A stretch of 64,000 nucleotides of DNA from Lyophyllum atratum (lineage: Eukaryota; Basidiomycota; Agaricomycetes; Agaricales; Lyophyllaceae). Position 1 is the first letter of the stretch. The number at the start of each line of letters is the position of its first letter. The translations under genes and the position numbers were made by a program. Below the pieces are notes generated by a model that worked only from the letters and a program-made list of their open reading frames with translations, did not search any database and was not told the DNA's origin. The stretch is taken from the NCBI GenBank assembly GCA_014905825.1, contig JACGCN010000003.1, forward strand, positions 1,488,001 to 1,552,000, written 5' to 3'. Of this stretch, positions 23,094 through 34,799 are shown piece by piece.

Positions 23094-25814
23094 ATGCCGC
23101 CCAACCGTGCACAAGTCATCGACGTCGATGCGCCGGTTATCATAGACCTCACTGCCCCACCAGTCAGTATCGACTTGACCGCAGAGCCTGGTATCGAACA
23201 GTCACCTCCTCGGCGCCCCCCTCGCGCTCGGGCGAGAGTGGTCTATGTTGCGAGCTATATGTAAGCCCTAAGTTCTACATTCTTGCGTCTTCTCAATAAT
23301 ACTCCCAAGCCCCCCAAGTAACCTTCCAGGGCCATCTTCTGCCATAGAGACTCCCAGACGCAGGGCACTCGCCTCGATATCTCGCACCACATCTGCCGCC
23401 GAACCACCCACGAAGAAGCAAAAAATAGAGGAGGTAATATACTTCGATATTCCTCCGCTTCCAGATACAGGCAAAGGGAAAGGCGTAAAGAGAATCTTTG
23501 AGCTAGATAGCGATGGGGAGGTAGTCGACCTGAAACCCAAGGTTCGTCTTATCTCAAGTTACTAGAACACAGCGTTATACGACGCCTGAACAGAGAATCA
23601 AACGAGAAGGTACCCCTAGCTCAGACTCGGATGAAGAGGACTCGTACGCGCGGTGTCATGCCGGATATGACTTGAACAATGAAGACATTGTATGTCCTTT
23701 CACTAATTTTCTCAAGGAACTCTCGCCAACGTCATCATGCAGTGGAAACCCCCCAAGATAAACCAATCCAAGATGTCCTTCGACGTCGCGGAAACCTTCC
23801 AACATCTCACTATCTCCGACGCACCCTCACCCACAAGGCGCCGCCCTCATTGGGATTTTTCAGATCCCAGCTATCCATTCCCCAGTACAGTCAAATGGAG
23901 TCATCCTGTTTGTAAAGCCCAGTCTTCATGCGTAGCCGTGCTCACTTCTGGCTTCTTCACAGCCTGGTCGCGTCTATCCTCCTGCACGCAGTTCGATCCT
24001 GTCGCTCATGCCTGCACAACTTGCCAGAAGCAACCGGCGGGTCGCCTTGCAACCAATGAAGCTCATTACATCATTCAAAAGGGCGCCTGGATGTAATCGT
24101 TCTGTGTATCCTCATGTTTTATCCATTAATTAAATCCTTGAATTCTAGCAATTAACAGAATTGAACAATCTGGGGAATGGGTAGCTATCAGCAGCGCAGC
24201 TACGGGAGGACAGTCCGACGTGCCTGGAGGTACACTAAATCCGCTAATTGATGTTCGCATGCTTACATGCTCGCGCAAACTCAGAGGAGCTCAACCCATA
24301 TAACAAGGAAGGCGGTATCATGATGTGGAACAGTGATCTCCATATACTTCCAGGTCATTCGAGGAAGTGGGATTCAGATGGGCAAGGTACGTCTGCTGAA
24401 ACGTCGCGTCCTTCACCCGCCCATTCGCTCCACAGTTAAACACTATACCGTAAACGACGTCAAATTCGATCTCGATCCAACCAGGTATTTATTTTTTGCT
24501 AAAAACTGGTCCCCTTGCTGATGTGGTTCCTATCATTTAGCTCCTCTGCTGTATCTTCGGGTAACGATAAGACAGTGCATGTCTGGACTCATGACCCCGA
24601 TAAGAACTTGTATAACCGTGACTGCGCATGTAAAGTCATTTCGCGTTTTGCCACACTCATATATCATTCATCAGTTCCATAGGGAGATGTGACTCTGTTC
24701 CGCATGACCTCGCCTTCAAACCGGGAACATCAGTGCTCGCGGTCGGAGAACGGCATGTATAGTTACTATACTGATCCATTCTGTCTGACAGCATTGCTAG
24801 GAAATTGGTGGTATATTCCGACACAACCTCAACGGCCTCTGTATTGACGCTCTCCGTATGCGGCAAGAAGACCCGAACCAAAAATATTGTCGGTGCGATT
24901 GAATGGGGCCGTGGTCCAACGTCGTCCTACTTGTTTGCATCCTCGGAGTCAGATACTAGAAACAATGATTTCAATGGTTTTCATAAGGCCTTCGATGTAA
25001 ATCAAGGCACGATGGCCTATGAATTTGACGCGAAGGGGTCGGGAGATGAGATAGCTGTCACGGAAGATGGTTCGTTCAATCCATGTTGCTACTGGCGGTA
25101 CTAACAATTCGCTTTTTTTCTGTAGGTGGAAGATTGGCACTCTTGACGTGTAGGGAGAGTTCCAATTCTCTTCGAATATACAACATTCGCAACAAAGCGC
25201 CAAATGCTATTCTTTCCTTGGAACTCGAGCCTTTCCCAGTTCGATATAATGTCGAAAAGGAGCCAATTGAAGGCGAAGTCAATAGCGCCGCCTTCAGTTC
25301 AGACGGGATATATCTCGCGTTGGGACGGAATGACAACCACACCCATGTTTACGACTCCCGGTGGCTGAACCGACTCCTGTTCGACTACGAGCACTATGGA
25401 CCATGTCGAACGAATCCATACCATGATTCGTACGGTGTGGTTAAAGTCCAGTGGGTCAATAAGGAAGCAGCAATGCCGTTCGGGCTTGTGACAGCCGGAC
25501 ACGATGGTATGTTGATATCCTGCGCCGCTCTTTGAGTCTGTGGTGATTTTTCTTATGAACAGGCTGCGTGCGCTTTTGGGACCCTCTTCGAGCTCCCAAT
25601 AGTTCTAGAAATGGCAGTATCCTTGCGGAAATGACTTCTGATATTGGAGCCTTTTCCATCGGAGACCGCTATAAAGGGGAGCAGCCGCTCGTAGTGTATG
25701 TATTTCCATTGAGAAAGTTCGTGTTACTGACACCTGTTTTCTAGTGGCGATTGCAGTGGAGAAGTTTCGGTTTTCGATATCAATCCTTCAGGCTTGCAAT
25801 ATCTGTATCGATAA
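23094..25814 (+). CDS. WD40-repeat protein of unknown function
   Basis: About 680 residues in roughly 13 exons. The N-terminal 150 residues are low complexity (VIDVDAPVIIDLTAPPVSID, PPTKKQKIEE with a possible nuclear localisation signal, then GKGKGVKRIFELDSDGE). A beta-propeller of WD-type repeats follows: GEWVAISSAATGG, VSSGNDKTVHVWTHDP, HDLAFKPGTSVLAVGERKLV, SAAFSSDGIYLALGRNDNHT, LVTAGHDGCVRFWDPL and VGDCSGEVSVFDINPSG. Intron 24753-24800 has a GC donor (CG|gcatgt) and restores the frame between VGER and KLVVYSD. The second exon starts after CCCCAAG, giving INLPGPSSAIETPRRRA. I do not recognise an orthologue with known function; a chromatin or nuclear role is only suggested by the basic, acidic N-terminus. 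Confidence 0.8.
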
Positions 25815-26270
25815 TCTGGTGTTGATCTTCTTTGTCTTCATGGTGTATCTATTACTTCTCTTATACTTGTCTTTTGATCTTTTCTCCTTTACCTTGTGCA
25901 ATAACAGGATGCTTCGTTCAGGAACCTTCCAGGATTTATGTCGGCAATCGCCATCTTGAAGTGCTATAGGCCGCGCATAGGGATTTTAGTCGGAGGAGTC
26001 AGAAATCACTCCGCGTGCGTCAACTGCTTTCTTAGTTAGGGTTATACAAGGTCGTACACTCCTTCGCCGGTTGTTCATTGCAGCATCTGAGCATCCTCGA
26101 AAGCGAAAACCGAGGCGCCGGCTAACAACTTGAGAGGACATCACATGGTCGCGTCAAAGCCGGACCACTCGGCCCGAATACGGAACATCCTCGCAAACTT
26201 GATCCAGGCTAGGCCTCTCCTGAGCTTCCATGTAAAACAAATCTCACAATATGTCTGCCATCCCCTTCCC
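25815..26270. other. Intergenic region
   Basis: Between the WD40 gene and xylulokinase, both on +. An in-frame ATG at 26145 would extend xylulokinase by 42 residues (MVASKPDHSARIRNILANLI onward). It is treated here as leader because the family core begins right after the ATG at 26271. Confidence 0.4.
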
Positions 26271-28149
26271 ATGTCTTCCAACGCCCTAGGCCCGCTCTTC
26301 TTGGGACTCGATCTCTCAACTCAGCAACTCAAAGCCATCGTGATCGACCAGGATTCGACTCTCGTGCACGAATCTGCAGTCCATTTCGATAACGACCTCC
26401 CAAGCCACGGAACCACCAATGGAGCCATCCGTGGACCTCATGGAGAGGTGACCTCACCCGTCGCCATGTGGCTTGAGGCCATAGACTTGCTGTTCGATCG
26501 CATGAAGAAAGCGGGTGTCCAAATTGACGCGATATCAGCGATATCAGGCGCTGGGCAGGTGAGTCGCAGGCTTTCGAAGCAGCGCCATCCTTTTCTTATT
26601 CTATGTTCTAAAATTCTAGCAACATGGATCCGTATATTGGTTGCAAAACGCGGAGACACTCCTATCTTCTCTTGACTCGGCGCAGTCTCTCGCATCGCAG
26701 TTGTCCCCCGGAGCTTTCTCGTTGCCCACAGCTCCAATCTGGCAAGATTCTTCGACAACGCGGGAATGCAGGAAATTAGAAGAATATATTGGGGGACCTC
26801 AAGTTCTCGCCGATCTTACTGGCAGTCGTGCATACGAGCGGTTCACGGGCAATCAGATAGCCAAGGTACTCACTCTTGGTCATTCCTCCAACACTTGGGT
26901 TCTGACTACATAGTTTTTAGATACGTCGACTACACCCCGAAGCATACCAGTCGACATCTCGCATCTCGCTGGTCTCTTCCTTCATCCCCTCCCTCTTCCT
27001 CGGTCGTATCGTTCCTATAGATATATCTGACGCGAGCGGCATGAACCTTATGGACGTCATCAGCTGCAAGTGGAACGATGCCCTTCTCGAAGCTTGTGGC
27101 GGACCTGAACTGCGGTCGAAACTAGGTCCTGAGCCAGATATCGGAGGCATTGTGCTCGGGAAGGTCACCAAGTGGTGGGTTGGACGGTGGGGGCTGAGTC
27201 CAGGTATGTCACGTATACTCGCAGTCTGCCAAAACACGTTTCATAATTATCATTCAGAGTGTGTAGTTGCACCATTCACCGGCGACAATCCTGCCTCGGT
27301 GGTCGCTCTTTCAGCTCCTGGAGATGCCGTCCTTTCTCTTGGCACATCCACAACATTTCTTCTCTCCATCCCTGGCGCCGATACCCCCCCAAAGAGGTTC
27401 ACGACCTCTCACCTTCTATCCCACCCCGTAGACTTCCATGGGAAAATAGCCATGCTTTGCTACAAAAACGGGGCACTGGCGCGAGAACAGGTTCGGGACC
27501 GCTATGCAAACGGCGACTGGAACCGCTTCAATGAGCTCGTAGAAGCAACACCGCCTGGCAACAACGGGTATCTCGGTCTGTATTTTCCGCTTCCCGAAAT
27601 CATCCCGCCAGGCGTCGTGGGACAGCACACCTTTCACGCGGAGAGCTTGGACAAGAAGGGGGTCACTCCGTCGGCGGTGGATGATATACCCGCGAATGCG
27701 CATCCACGTGCGATCCTGGAATCGCAGTTTCTGTCAATCCGCTCCCGTATTGCGGACATTTTGCCCAAAAATTCCCTTCCCCTTCAACGTCTCGTTGCCA
27801 CTGGTGGGTCTTCCGCCAATCAAACGATCCGGCAGCTTGCAGCGGTTCGTTTTTGCCTTCCTGCCCCTCGTCATGTTTCTGATTGGTTATGCTGTAGGAT
27901 ATTTTCGGCATGAAAGTGTTCGTATCCTCTACTAAGGAAGCAGCAGGCATGGGAGGCGCGCTGTTGGCCAAATATGCATGGTGGAAAGCCAAAAATGGGG
28001 GCAACGGAACTTTCGAAGACATGACAGGAGGCGAAGTCACTGGCTTGCTGTGTGTCGCTGAGCCCGTGAAGGAGGTCACCGACGTTTATGAGACGCTCGT
28101 GGACTTGTACCGTGCTTGCGAGGAGCAGGTCGTTTCCAAGGAAGTATAG
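26271..28149 (+). CDS. XKS1: D-xylulokinase (FGGY carbohydrate kinase family)
   Basis: About 550 residues in five exons. It phosphorylates D-xylulose to D-xylulose 5-phosphate with ATP, feeding pentoses into the pentose phosphate pathway in the cytosol. The first FGGY domain begins GPLFLGLDLSTQQLKAIVID (phosphate-binding loop). The sugar-binding segment SGAGQQHGSVYW is made by splicing at GCTGGGCAG|gtgagt. DISDASGMNLMDV and the catalytic-base region VVAPFTGDNPASVV (Asp) follow. The C-terminal ATP site is LVATGGSSANQTIRQLAA. KDIFGMKVFVSSTKEAAGMG-like sequence completes the second domain. The start at 26271 is chosen because homology begins seven residues later. A longer in-frame form from 26145 cannot be excluded. 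Confidence 0.93.
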
Positions 28150-28437
28150 ATCGCACTGACAGAACTTCTATATGCCTACTTTATCTTTTGGGAGTCGTTG
28201 GGATGTTTTTGGGTTTTTAGATTATGAGGGGTGTTGGACATAAATAGCAGATCTCATGATAGATCTACTACACATCTATATCTGGAATTTCCTTTTTCAC
28301 AACGGATGTCAAGGTCGATACTGTATATTTCCACAGTCAGTCGTCATACGCACTCGTTCCTCTCTCATTCTCCCATCAGACGGGCAGGTATATCATTCTT
28401 CCACTTCAACCCACTCTCCTCTGGTTGTCGCCACAAC
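28150..28437. other. Short intergenic region
   Basis: 3' flank of xylulokinase and upstream region of PUS1 (+). No gene or RNA recognised. Confidence 0.35.
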
Positions 28438-30625
28438 ATGGAGGGCCCGAACGCATTGAAACGTACGGTGCATGACGACAATATCTTGGAATCTGCAAGT
28501 AAACGGCTCAAGCCTACCGACTCAACGCCTGCAGAGAGTCCTGTCCCAGCACCACCTCTGGACTCGCATGCTCACGAAATTCGCGCTGAACCCAGTGTCG
28601 CAGACGTCCCTGAGGGAGTTGCCAAGGCCGAGCATGGCGCAGAACGCACCAAACGAGCCAGGGGAAACGACACACCAGGCAAGACAAGCAAACGTAAAAA
28701 GAAGGACGAGAAAAAACCCAGCCATTGGGCCCGTCGAGGGACACGCAATGACGAAGTCGCAGAGGGAAACAACACTCAGGGTTCAGGTCAACCCGACGCG
28801 TCTCGTCTGCCAAAACGACGATGCGCGCTGCTTATAGGTTTCTGTGGATCGGGCTATAGTGGAATGCAAATGTAATACGCCGTCCAAATTTCACTTCGAC
28901 TGGTTTCTTGACTTATTCCCTACCAGCCAACCAGACCATACGAAAACGATCGAGGGTGTCCTTTTCCAAGCGATGGTGCGGGCGGGGGCTGTCTCGCAAG
29001 ACAATGCCGACGATCCGGTCAAGGTACTCTGTTTCCCCTCCCCCCCTCCTGGTGCTCGCATTCTTATATGTTATAGATTGGCCTTGCTCGTGCAGCTCGT
29101 ACAGACGCTGGTGTGCATGCTGCAGGAAATCTTGTCTCCCTTAAAATGATCACAACAGTCCCTGACGTACCCGACATCGTGGCCCGCATTAACGAGGAGT
29201 TGCCTCCCGAGATTCGTCTATGGGGATATGTATGTCTTGTTCTACCGCACTTGAAAGATCTCACCACCCGTTCTCCAGGTTCGAGTCCAAAACTCGTTCA
29301 ACGCGCGTATGTCCGTTGCATTTCTCTGGGGCTCCTCTCGAGGCCTTTCTGAACATTGCATCCAGGGTCTGCGATAGCCGGAAGTATACTTATTTCTTCC
29401 CTTCATATCTTCTGCTCCCGCCGAAGCCCGGAAGTGGCCTCGACCGCAGCTTGCAGCAATATGTGGCCTCGCTTTCTTTCGATCCAGAGGTACAGGCGGC
29501 AGATAGAGAAAAAATGCTCCACCCGTTCTGGGCGGACGCGGACCTTTCCGGCCATGATGAGGAACTTGCTCGCAAGCGCGCATGGAGAGTCGCGCCTGCG
29601 CAGGTGGAGCGGCTCAGGGACATCGTCAAGAAGTTCGAAGGCACTCACAACTTCCATAATTTCACCGTGGCCCGCGACTTTAGCGATCGCAGTAATCAAA
29701 GGCATATGAAAAAAATTGAGGTTGGTGTTGCCTACTGTGCTATTATCCGCATGTTAACAGCTTGTTCTGAACAGATTGCAGATCCTGTGGTGTACGGTGA
29801 CACGGAGTGGATCAGTGTTCTCTTTCACGGCCAAAGCTTCATGTTGCATCAGGTAATTACATGGCATGACCAACTTATCAGGAGAATCTGACAACTGTTT
29901 TTCCAGATTGTGAGTTAGGTACCGCGGACTCTACGCTGAACTTACTTTGCGCTTCCCAGCGTAAAATGATGTCTGCTCTAGTGCTAGCTTGCCGGACCGA
30001 CACGCCAGAGCAAGTCATCGACGAGGTCAGTCGATGAAATCTCGTTCATTCATAATTTTCAGTTACTCATATAGTACTTTTCAAAGCTTTATGGACCGCG
30101 TGTCGTGTTCATCCCAAAGATGCCTTCACTGGGACTTCTGCTCGAAGAGCCACTATTCGATTCCTACAACACCAGGATGGCGCCCATCAACGAGAAACTG
30201 GACCCTTCAGATCCTGACTATCGACCTCCTATCAGCTTCGAGGACCATCGTAACGACATCAATGCCTTCAAGCAAAAATACATCTACGACAACATGCGAC
30301 AGGTGGAAGACCGCGATGGCTTGTGAGCGTCCAGTGTTCTACTCGAAGTTTAACATTAGTTGACCCTTGGCACAGGTTCGATGCCTGGATGCGTTATGTA
30401 GATGCCTACGGTGGTAATGATCTGCTCTATCTCAACCCCAAAGGCACCATCCCGCCAGCAGCGGTCATCAAGAAGAAGGAGCGACGAGAGAACCCATTCA
30501 AAGAGAAGAAGAGATTCGACGCCACAAGCTTCCTTGCGGAAGACGAGAAGGCAAAATTAATGGACGAGGACGACGAGGAAGAGGCCCAAATAAGCAAGAA
30601 AGACCTTGCCGATACAGAGGGATAG
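28438..30625 (+). CDS. PUS1: tRNA pseudouridine synthase Pus1 (TruA family)
   Basis: About 545 residues. It converts uridine to pseudouridine at several tRNA positions, and in U2 snRNA in yeast, mainly in the nucleus. A charged N-terminal tail of about 120 residues holds several basic clusters (KTSKRKKKDEKKPS). The TruA core begins RRCALLIGFCGSGYSGMQ. The catalytic Asp is in GLARAARTDAGVHAAGN. FNARMVCDSRKYTYFFPSYL and FEGTHNFHNFTVARDFSDRS (helix preceding the conserved core) follow. The FHGQSFMLHQIRKMMSALVL motif is assembled around a 3-nt microexon (ATT, 29907-29909) between introns 29853-29906 and 29910-29959. The C-terminal segment YGPRVVFIPKMPSLGLLLEE and the acidic tail are typical. The FNAR/CDSR junction needs the GTCCGT donor. 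Confidence 0.93.
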
Positions 30626-30687
30626 TATATTCTAAGGATACCTCCTCGTATATACGGACCATTAACTGATGTATGCAACACATTAAT

Positions 30688-31318
30688 TTAAGATTGGAAC
30701 TTCCGCATGGTCTGGATCTCGTCAAGCAGTGCCTGGAGTCTGTCGTCGTCGATCTTTACGAGGCTGCAGAACCAAGTGGGCACGGCAATGCGATTTAGAT
30801 GTTTGATAGCTTACCTCGGGATGACGCTTTTGGCCTCTTCCGCGTCTGCGGGACATAGATTAGCTATTTGCGCCGTCTCGAACTGCGTCAAAGCAGGCTC
30901 TCTTCGTAGGGTCCTTTGAATGAAAGAGGCGGGTAAGACCAGGTGGGACGGATATATAGATCCACAACGCACTCTCGCACAGCACTCGCCGAGTCGGTAG
31001 TGTTGAACTTCGTGAATGTCTTGACATATTCCAATGTCTTGTTATACACACTAGAGATAAATGATCAGGACATAAACAAGGTGAAGAAGATATATCCGAC
31101 GTACGCCGTATCGGGCGCGTCCTTGTCCCTGTTCTCCAGCAGATATTTGACTTCGGAAATCAAGAGGCAACCGGCATTGTTGAATTCTTAGGGAAGTTGA
31201 GAATTTGTGCAAGGACTGGTAGCATATCAAATAAAGGTTTCTCACCTGGACCGAGCTTCAACGCAGAGGCATCCTCATCTTCAGTCGCCGGTCGATGCCT
31301 CAGTCGAGGGGTGGTCAT
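30688..31318 (-). CDS. RPB4: RNA polymerase II subunit Rpb4
   Basis: About 135 residues in five exons. With Rpb7 it forms the stalk of RNA polymerase II. The protein starts MTTPRLRHRPATEDEDASAL and continues KLGPEFNNAGCLLISEVKYL, then VYNKTLEYVKTFTKFNTTDS, ALTQFETAQIANLCPADAEE and AKSVIPSLVKIDDDRLQALL, ending DEIQTMRKFQS. These match the Rpb4 HRDC-like fold along the whole length. The short exons (for example 31246-31318) are bounded by clear GTGAG and GTACGT donors. The gene is convergent with PUS1, with about 60 bp between the stops. Confidence 0.93.
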
Positions 31319-31698
31319 TTGCCTTGCTGATTAGTCGCAGCAACCTCAGATTTTCCTTTGCTGTTGTTTGCTTCCCTTCCTGGTATAATAAGAATCAACA
31401 GTGATGTCATTGTGAATCGTTCGACCTTTGCTGGCCTCACGGCAGGCCTACAGTATATAAAAGAAATCACGCAGAGAATTAAATGGCAGAGCTATGGAGG
31501 TGCGAAAATCGGTATAGAACGAGACTTCTGCGCTCAGCTCAGCGAATAGAATCAGCCAGCAGCAGCTATTGTTGTTCGATCGTTCTATTGTCACATATAT
31601 AATCGAGAGAGCCCAACAAGATACAAAGAACACGCGATTCGATAGCAGGTAAATCACAAACATCGACCGACCACTACAACAACATAAGGGACTTCACT
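31319..31698. other. Intergenic region
   Basis: Between RPB4 (upstream side, -) and the 3' end of the R3H gene (-). It presumably carries the RPB4 promoter. No gene, snoRNA box or repeat recognised. Confidence 0.4.
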
Positions 31699-34597
31699 TT
31701 AATTTATACCGCCGCCACAGACGAGGGCTGCGGGCTCCTTCTCCATCTGACCCTCTACAGACTGACCATCCAAGGCCATGTCCTCCATTTGCCCGACCAG
31801 GATCGCACTCGCAACCGCGTCGCCCCTCACGCGCTCTTTGTCCTTTTCTGCCTGCGCCTTGCCCGCCACAGGACGTCGCAGAACCTTGGGGTTGAACAGT
31901 TCTGAAGACTAATCATGGTTGATCAGTAAAATCCGATCAATGAGATGAGAACCGGTACGCTTACTTTTGGCGGGGGACGTTCAAATCCACGGTCAGAGTC
32001 CTCGCTATGGGTCTCTCCACTATCAGTCGCACCTGGGTTATTGGGATAATACACAGGAGCATTGGAGTTCAGCTGTCCCTGCCCCGGACTCGGCATGCGG
32101 ATGTTACGCGTAGAGGATGTGTTGCCCCAAGCACCCGACACGACGGGCGTCCGCTTCTCCGGTGCGGCGCTCACCGAGGACAGGGGAGGGAAATCTGTTG
32201 ATGACTGCAGCGGGACGGGTGGCTTCTGCTGTGATGCGGGGGTGTGCAGAGTCGAATTGCCGTTGAGGTTGCGGGGAGGTGAGATGGGTGACATCGTGCG
32301 GGAATTGCTATGAGAGTGCTCGTGGTGCCTTGTCTGAGTGGCATGCAATGTAGGCTGGGGCTTCAGACCGACGGCCCAGTCTGGCCGGGGAGGTAATGGG
32401 TGCTGCGACGAAGTCGAAGTGTAAGTTCGTCTTGAGGACGAAGACGTCGTAGATGAGGACTTCAGGGGCTAAGAGTAAGAAACGGAAGACACATTCTTGA
32501 GCAGAATTCGCTTACGGCAGTGGAAGAAACATCGTCACAGTTCGAAGAACGGCTGTTAATGCTATTAGCCGAGGTCCTCCTGGAAGAACTTAATCGCGGT
32601 CCCATGGCGTCCACCCCTACGGAGCCAGGAGAGGTAACCTGACCGCCCTGGCTAACGCCAGGGCCATAGCTCCAAGCAGCGCGACCTTGGTTCACGGGCA
32701 CACCACCCCTGCCTTTGCCTCCGTTCACGCCGCTATGCCTATTCGGAACTCGGCCGTTGGTCGTCGTAGGACTGGTCGTGACGCCGTTACGACCCATGGT
32801 AGGAGCACTATTGTTATGCGCCGGATTTGCCATCACATTGCCGTTCATCGACCTCGGTACCTCATACATATTTCGGTTCAGATGGGGAGGTGGAGCCTCC
32901 ACCGGTTGCCCCGGCTGTGGTGGGTAGTACACCGGATACGTGTATGCGTGAGGCGGTTGCATATAAGGCTGATACGAGGGATTGTGTACGCTTGGAGGTG
33001 GAGCACTGGCAGCGTTGAGGGTGTGATGCGGTGGTTGTGGTGGTAGCTGCGAGGGGTGTTGCATGTGGGGCGGTGATTGCATGGGGTGCTGTGGTGCTGG
33101 CCACCCGTAAGGGTGGCTATACCCATTGTGCGGGGGCGAGATGTACAGTTCTGAGCTCGAAGGTGTTGAAGGGTCGGATACGCTATGGTGCACGTGCGCA
33201 GGCGGGGACTGATACGGGTTGTACGGCGGATAGTACGGGTATGCCCCAAAATAGGTGTTGGGAGGCTGGCCGGGAGGCGAGTATGGATATAGGTACTGAG
33301 ATGGATGGTATCCATGATGTGGGGGAGGCTGTGTTGGGTCGTAGACTGTGCCTTGCGTTGGTTCGTAGATGGTTGCGTACGTGAAAGACGGCGAGGGTGC
33401 TCTAGAGTTCCGTGAGCTGCCTGGACCACCGTTGAACGAAGCGGCAGACGAGTGCAATGAGCGAGACGAAGATGACGCTGACGCATTTCGCGTAAGTTGA
33501 CGAGAGTCCTTCTTTTCGCGGCCACTAGGCCCAGACGGAGCAGAATACTCGCTTTCCGTCGCAGGTGAGCTCGCCGCGTCATCCAAGTCGCCCGCAACGC
33601 TGCTGCCTCCCCCCGCACTCGTTGAGGCCGAGCCCGAAACCAGACTGAGAGAAGATGAGCTTGCGCTCATGTCCTTCTCCTTTTCTTTCTCCTTTTCCTC
33701 AAAGTCCATGAATATCCGAGAGCGTGCTTCGTTATAGGCCGCCTCTCGCTCTTCTATGGTCATCCTTTTCTTGCTGCTGCCGCCCGTAGCATTACTCCGC
33801 CCACCTATGCTGCCAGATTCGGACGGCTCGACGTCTGAGAGATCCGCGTCTTCCCCAGCTACGGAGCCCGCTTGCGATTGCGCTTTGTTTGGCCGGCGAT
33901 CTGGCTGAGACCGGCGCATAATTTTAAAGGCGGGCTGTGTAGTCGATTCTGCCGGGACGAGATCGCATAGCCTCCGAGTAGGACTGGAATAGTCATCGTG
34001 TGAGAAAGTGCAAGGGCGTGAGGTCAAAGAAGAAACTGTACATTCGACTGTCGGGCGTTGGGAGGACGATGATGCCCTTGCTCGCAGGGTCGCTTTCGGG
34101 TGCAAGTTTGTAGAACGCTGAGCAGCGATGGACGAGCAATCGTTGATAAGACGTAGATGGCGTCAAATCGATGCGAGGTCTTGTTTCGGTCGCAAAAAGG
34201 TCAGCCTCAAGACCCATAGAGAGTAACCGAACAATGGGCGCCAGTTTCTCGCTGGGCGGCCACGACGGCAGGAAAGAGCAAAAACTCACCTCCGATCGTT
34301 TATGAGACCCTCCATAAGCTCTCCCAGCTTCAACACATATATCCTGTCTTTGCTTCTAAGCGCTTCTAGAATTTGAGGGTCGACATCCGAGGGCTGATTT
34401 GCGTGTGCGGATACGAGGACGTCTGAATCGATGCCATTTGCGCGGCTGTGGGAGTCTAACGAGGCGGAGGCGGGTAGCTGGAACGCTGGGCTGGAGAGAG
34501 ATGGGAGGGAGGTGGAGTCTGATATTGCTGTGAAGGGGGGCGGGGACGGCGCTGGGCTTGTGGAGGAGGTGGAGGAGATATTTTGCAAGGGGGACAT
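31699..34597 (-). CDS. R3H and SUZ domain RNA-binding protein
   Basis: About 860 residues. R3H and SUZ modules bind single-stranded RNA; family members (R3HDM/Encore-like) are cytoplasmic regulators of mRNA. The N-terminus is Ser/Pro-rich. The R3H domain spans about residues 85-150 (SKDRIYVLKLGELMEGLIND, then RIDLTPSTSYQRLLVHRCSA and FYKLAPESD). It is followed by LVPAESTTQPAFKIMRRSQP and by a SUZ segment (RMTIEEREAAYNEARSRIFM DFEEKEKEKEK). The rest is a long disordered Pro/Tyr/His/Ser tract (many PPHH, YYPP and PQPP runs) with a basic Gly-rich patch. The start at 34597 is the first ATG of the exon, and exon joins at GLINDRR and DSRM are clear. Antisense open frames across this gene are composition effects. 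Confidence 0.85.
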
Positions 34598-34799
34598 TGA
34601 GGGAAAAGGGGAATTGTGGTTGTCGAGAAAGACGGGATGTTCTAGCCGCAGGGCAGCTCAGCAGTGGGCGAGACAAGGAAAGCGACTAGTAGTTACCGAG
34701 CGCCATTTTGAGGAAAGGACAGGACAGACGACTCTCAGACCATCACCGTACAAACGCAAAAACTATGATAGACCCGTGGGTAAATTACATCAAGCTCAA

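Noticed and set aside
32687..33384. Several overlapping open frames on both strands inside the R3H gene
   Set aside because: The exon codes for Pro/His/Tyr-rich repeats, which leaves all frames open. R3H and SUZ domains fix the true frame.
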